Origin: Candidatus Aerophobota bacterium | GTDB lineage: Bacteria > Aerophobota > Aerophobia > Aerophobales > JAGHCO01 | Length of the DNA stretch: 8,978 bases | Assembly (NCBI GenBank): GCA_021160405.1 | Contig: JAGHCO010000024.1 | Span: forward strand, 1-8,978 | Reading direction: 5' to 3' | Shown: in pieces, positions 6,473 to 8,978 of the stretch | How positions within the stretch are numbered: the first letter of the stretch is position 1 | Layout: every line of letters starts with the position of its first letter | Position numbers and translations under genes: made by a program | The notes under the pieces: generated by a model | What the model saw: only the letters and a program-made list of their open reading frames with translations | Database searches by the model: none | Told to the model about the DNA's origin: nothing

Positions 6473-7261
6473 ATGAAGCAACAAAAAAATACTCTTTATT
6501 ATTGGATAGTCTCTTACGGAATAACAATAACTATTTACTCGATTATTTCTCTTCCCCAAATTAGTATTCTATTTTTCCCCAGACCTGAAATTCTTCCTCC
6601 TGTTACCTGGGTTTTTAAAAAAGTATGCAATGTTCTGGTAAGTGGCTTATTATTTCGTAGTACAATAAGGAGTTTAGAGAGAATGACATCAGGATATATC
6701 ATTGGTGGGGTTCTTGGTGTATCTTTTGGTCTCTTATTGGGATGGAGCAAAAAAGTAGATTATATGATAAATCCTTATGTACAACTTATAAGACCCATTC
6801 CTGCTCTTGCTTTAATCCCTCTTTTTACTTTGTGGTTTGGGATAGGTGAGGTAACTAAAATTCTTCTTATTGTGGAGGGAGTATTTTTCGTTACTCTCAT
6901 CTCAACCTATGAAGGAGTGAAAAAAGTTCCTATTGTGTACATAGAGGCAGCTAGGTGTTTAGGAGCAAGTAATCATTTGCTCCTTCAGAAAGTAGTGATT
7001 CCTGCTGCTGTTCCTTATATTCTCTCAGGTTTTCGAGTAGCTTTAGCTACTGCATGGGCAATTATAGTAGCTGCTGAGATAGTAGCGAGTAAAGAAGGAT
7101 TGGGATATCTGATTATTGCGGGTTCAAATCATGTAGATGCTTCTTTAATTTATGTAGGAATAATGGGAATAGGATTTTTAGCTTATTTATTTGATAAAGT
7201 TACTCGATTGATTAATGCAAGATTAACTGTTTGGATGGAAACAAGAGGAGAAGGAGAATGA
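6473..7261 (+). CDS. ABC transporter permease 2, BPD_transp_1 (SsuC/TauC-like)
   Basis: The second permease subunit, 262 residues, aligns along its whole length with permease 1. Shared blocks include IRPIPALAL and LWFGIGEVTKIL (106-131), and the EAA loop IEAARCLGA (157-165) followed by VVIPAAVPYI (174-183) and AWAIIVAAE (194-202). The divergence and matching order indicate an old tandem duplication. The start is poorly marked: only GGA at 6461-6463 lies upstream. A five-codon ATG frame (6459-6476) ends across this ATG, so reinitiation or coupling to permease 1 is possible. The stop overlaps the ATPase start (ATGA at 7258-7261), which binds the last two transporter genes into one translational unit. 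Confidence 0.9.
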   Translation: MKQQKNTLYYWIVSYGITITIYSIISLPQISILFFPRPEILPPVTWVFKKVCNVLVSGLLFRSTIRSLERMTSGYIIGGVLGVSFGLLLGWSKKVDYMINPYVQLIRPIPALALIPLFTLWFGIGEVTKILLIVEGVFFVTLISTYEGVKKVPIVYIEAARCLGASNHLLLQKVVIPAAVPYILSGFRVALATAWAIIVAAEIVASKEGLGYLIIAGSNHVDASLIYVGIMGIGFLAYLFDKVTRLINARLTVWMETRGEGE

Positions 7262-8022
7262 ATTTAAAACCTAAGATTATTGTTAGGAACCTTTTTATGA
7301 GTTTTAAACAAGAAAAAGAGATTAAAGTCCTAGAAAATATAAATTTTGAGATTTCTCTAAATGAGTTTGTCTCAATTATAGGGCCGTCTGGTTGTGGAAA
7401 AACGACTCTTTTGCGAATAATAGCTGGATTTTTGAAACCTACGAAAGGAGAAGTAATATGTGATGGGACTACTGTAAAAGGACCCAGTCCCAGTAGAGTC
7501 GTTGTATTTCAAAAGGATGCTGTGTTTCCTTGGATGAGTGTTCGACAAAATGTGGAGTTTGGCCTTCTTGCTAAGGGTGTTTCTCAAGAAGAAAGAACAA
7601 GAATATCTAATTATTTTATAGAGTTAGTTGGTCTAAAGGGATTTGAGGATAACCTTCCTAAAACTCTTTCTGGAGGAATGCGGAAAAGAGTTGATTTGGC
7701 AAGAGCCTATGCTGCTGGTCCAGAGATATTACTAATGGATGAACCATTTGGATCCTTAGATGCACAAACTAAATCTAAAATGCAAGAGGAATTACTTAAA
7801 ATATGGGAGCGCGAGAAAAGGACAATTTTGTTCATTACCCACGACATCAGCGAGGCCTTATATCTTTCTGATCGCGTAATAGTACTTACCTCTCGGCCTG
7901 GAAAAACAAAAAAAATAATAAAAGTTTCTCTGCCTCGGCCAAGAAAGAATGAACTAAAGTTTACTCCAGAATTTGCAGAATTAGAAAGAGAAGTTTGGGA
8001 TTTAATTCAGGAGAAGATTTAG
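7258..8022 (+). CDS. ABC transporter ATP-binding protein (SsuB/TauB-like)
   Basis: The cytoplasmic ATPase (254 residues) that powers the two permeases. All motifs are intact: Walker A GPSGCGKTT (43-50 core), Q-loop Q85 in VVVFQKDAVFPW, signature LSGGM (137-141) within LSGGMRKRVDLARA, Walker B ILLMDEP (157-163), D-loop SLD (166-168) and switch histidine H195 in FITHD. The FQ...FPW Q-loop and the C-terminal ITSRPG-like turn (LTSRPGK, 210-216) are typical of the nitrate/sulfonate/taurine importers. I start it at the ATG at 7258, which follows the purine-rich site AGAGGAGAAGGAG (7243-7255) and overlaps the permease 2 stop. A TTG at 7231 in the same frame would only add an unlikely arginine-rich nonapeptide. 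The gene ends 20 bases before the SDR gene, so the operon continues. Confidence 0.94.
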   Translation: MNLKPKIIVRNLFMSFKQEKEIKVLENINFEISLNEFVSIIGPSGCGKTTLLRIIAGFLKPTKGEVICDGTTVKGPSPSRVVVFQKDAVFPWMSVRQNVEFGLLAKGVSQEERTRISNYFIELVGLKGFEDNLPKTLSGGMRKRVDLARAYAAGPEILLMDEPFGSLDAQTKSKMQEELLKIWEREKRTILFITHDISEALYLSDRVIVLTSRPGKTKKIIKVSLPRPRKNELKFTPEFAELEREVWDLIQEKI

Positions 8023-8042
8023 TAAAATTTAAAGCGTAAGGT

Positions 8043-8795
8043 ATGGATCTAGGTTTAAAAAATAAGGTAGCAATAGTTACGGGAGGTTCACAAGGAATAG
8101 GACGAGCTATTTGCTTGGCCTTAGCAGAGGAGAAAGTAGCTATTGTTCTTAATGATGTAAACATTTCTAAAAATACTGAAAAGGTAGCCAATGAGATTAG
8201 AAGAAAAGGGGGGGAGATAAAGATTATTCGCGCTGATGTATCAAATCTTAGGGAAGTAGAGTTTCTTGTTAAAGAGGCAATCAATACCTTTGGGAAAATA
8301 GATATTCTAATTAACAATGCAGGTATCCGACAGAGAAAACATCTGTTGGAGATTTCTGAAGGGGAATGGAGAAAGACTATTGATATAGATCTTACTGGAG
8401 TGTTTTTCTGTACCCAAAAGGTAGTGAAATATATGATGGAACAAAAAGAAGGAAGAATTATTAATATTTCTTCTATAGCTGCAAGGAGAGGGTCGTATTG
8501 CGGAGGAAGTGACTATGCTGCTGCTAAAGCAGGTATTTTAGGTTTTACTAAGACTCTAGCAAGAGAATTAGCCCCTTATAAAATTACTGTGAATGCTATA
8601 TTACCGGGAGTGGTTACCACCCATATGTTAGAAGTAACTCCTCCTAATATAAAAGATAAGCTTCTCAAAGAAATCCCCTTAAGGAGATTTTGTTCTCCAG
8701 AAGAGATAGCAAGTGTGGTTGTATTTTTATGTTCAAAGAGAGCTAGTTATATTACAGGAATCTCCTTAGATATTAATGGAGGCCAATATATGTAA
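8043..8795 (+). CDS. Short-chain dehydrogenase/reductase (classical SDR, FabG-like)
   Basis: A cytoplasmic NAD(P)-dependent oxidoreductase of 250 residues, the standard length for classical SDRs. It shows the cofactor glycine motif TGGSQGIG (13-20), NNAG (91-94), and a catalytic serine in NISS (S144). The active-site pair Y158 and K162 lies in YAAAK, and the LPGV (187-190) turn follows. An aspartate at the end of the second strand (NDVN, D38) suggests NAD(H) rather than NADPH. The family contains 3-oxoacyl-ACP reductase as well as many sugar, alcohol and sulfo-aldehyde dehydrogenases. Lying right after an importer and before a probable hydrolase, a catabolic alcohol/aldehyde or sugar dehydrogenase is more likely than fatty-acid synthesis. 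The ribosome site is weak (TAAGG, 8036-8040). Confidence 0.92.
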   Translation: MDLGLKNKVAIVTGGSQGIGRAICLALAEEKVAIVLNDVNISKNTEKVANEIRRKGGEIKIIRADVSNLREVEFLVKEAINTFGKIDILINNAGIRQRKHLLEISEGEWRKTIDIDLTGVFFCTQKVVKYMMEQKEGRIINISSIAARRGSYCGGSDYAAAKAGILGFTKTLARELAPYKITVNAILPGVVTTHMLEVTPPNIKDKLLKEIPLRRFCSPEEIASVVVFLCSKRASYITGISLDINGGQYM

Positions 8796-8898
8796 ATTTT
8801 TCTAAAGCGATTTCTTTTTTGTTTTTTTATTTCATTGAAAAGCTTTGAGAAAGAGAAAATATTTCTTTACATAAAGATTTAATAGGGGGAGGAAGTAG
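8796..8898 (+). other. Short AT-rich gap after the SDR gene
   Basis: A T-rich run (about 8812-8830) follows the SDR stop, but no GC-rich stem precedes it, so an intrinsic terminator is not convincing. A weak AAAGA/TCTTT hairpin lies near 8850-8873. The gap ends in a very strong purine ribosome site, GGGGGAGGAAG (8885-8895), serving the next gene. Confidence 0.5.
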
Positions 8899-8978
8899 AT
8901 GATAAGCAATACTAATGTTTTTAAAAACATATCTAATGAAGAAGTGGTTAACTTAGCAAAAGATCTAATAAAAATACC
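8899..8978 (+). CDS. Probable M20-family amidohydrolase/peptidase, N-terminus (partial)
   Basis: The ATG at 8899 follows a strong ribosome site (GGGGGAGGAAG, 8885-8895) and the frame stays open to the end of the window, giving about 26 residues. The segment EEVVNLAKDLIKIP is the characteristic opening of M20 metallohydrolases (ArgE/DapE/CPG2 type), whose members begin with a helix leading to an L-x-x-I-P-S motif. These zinc enzymes hydrolyse amide bonds such as N-acyl amino acids or carbamoyl groups. The metal ligands lie beyond the window, so the call rests on the N-terminal pattern only. Its position after the SDR suggests it belongs to the same catabolic block. Confidence 0.55.
   Translation, partial: MISNTNVFKNISNEEVVNLAKDLIKI

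Noticed and set aside
7231..7257. TTG start extending the ATPase by nine residues
   Set aside because: The added segment is arginine-rich read-through of the ribosome site region; the ATG at 7258 is well placed and overlaps the previous stop.
8796..8880. Terminator after the SDR gene
   Set aside because: There is a T-rich run, but no stable stem directly before it.

Overview
The window is AT-rich bacterial DNA, roughly 35-38% GC by eye. Arginine is mostly AGA/AGG, isoleucine ATA is common, and the genes are tightly packed. All recognisable intact genes lie on the + strand. The ABC transporter's binding protein has a plain Sec signal peptide with no lipobox, which favours a diderm anaerobe over a typical Firmicute. 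Atribacterota or a similar thermophile-associated lineage would fit, but that is only a guess from composition and gene style.

Layout: bases 1-99 hold the last 32 codons of an unidentified gene. A split (two-subunit) transketolase follows at 191-1027 and 1024-1977, with overlapping stop and start codons. After 42 bases comes a class III PLP aminotransferase resembling glutamate-1-semialdehyde aminomutase (2020-3360). A gap of about 1.1 kb (3361-4475) has no intact gene. It holds an operator-like palindrome, a possible decayed minus-strand reading frame that I cannot assign, and a structured leader next to the following gene. The second block is a complete NMT1/SsuA/TauA-type ABC importer: a secreted binding protein (4476-5555), a perfect 19-bp hairpin, two paralogous permeases (5638-6444, 6473-7261) and an ATPase (7258-8022). 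A short-chain dehydrogenase/reductase follows (8043-8795). The window ends in the first codons of a probable M20-family amidohydrolase/peptidase (from 8899).

How they may work together (inference): the importer brings in a small organic compound, and the M20 hydrolase, aminotransferase, SDR and transketolase are candidate steps that turn it into central sugar phosphates. The substrate cannot be read from the sequence. Proteins of this transporter family carry sulfonates, taurine, nitrate, thiamine pyrimidine precursors, riboflavin and aromatic acids. The most checkable signals are the two RNA-level hairpins flanking the binding-protein gene and the unusual pairing of a split transketolase with a HemL-like aminotransferase beside this transporter.
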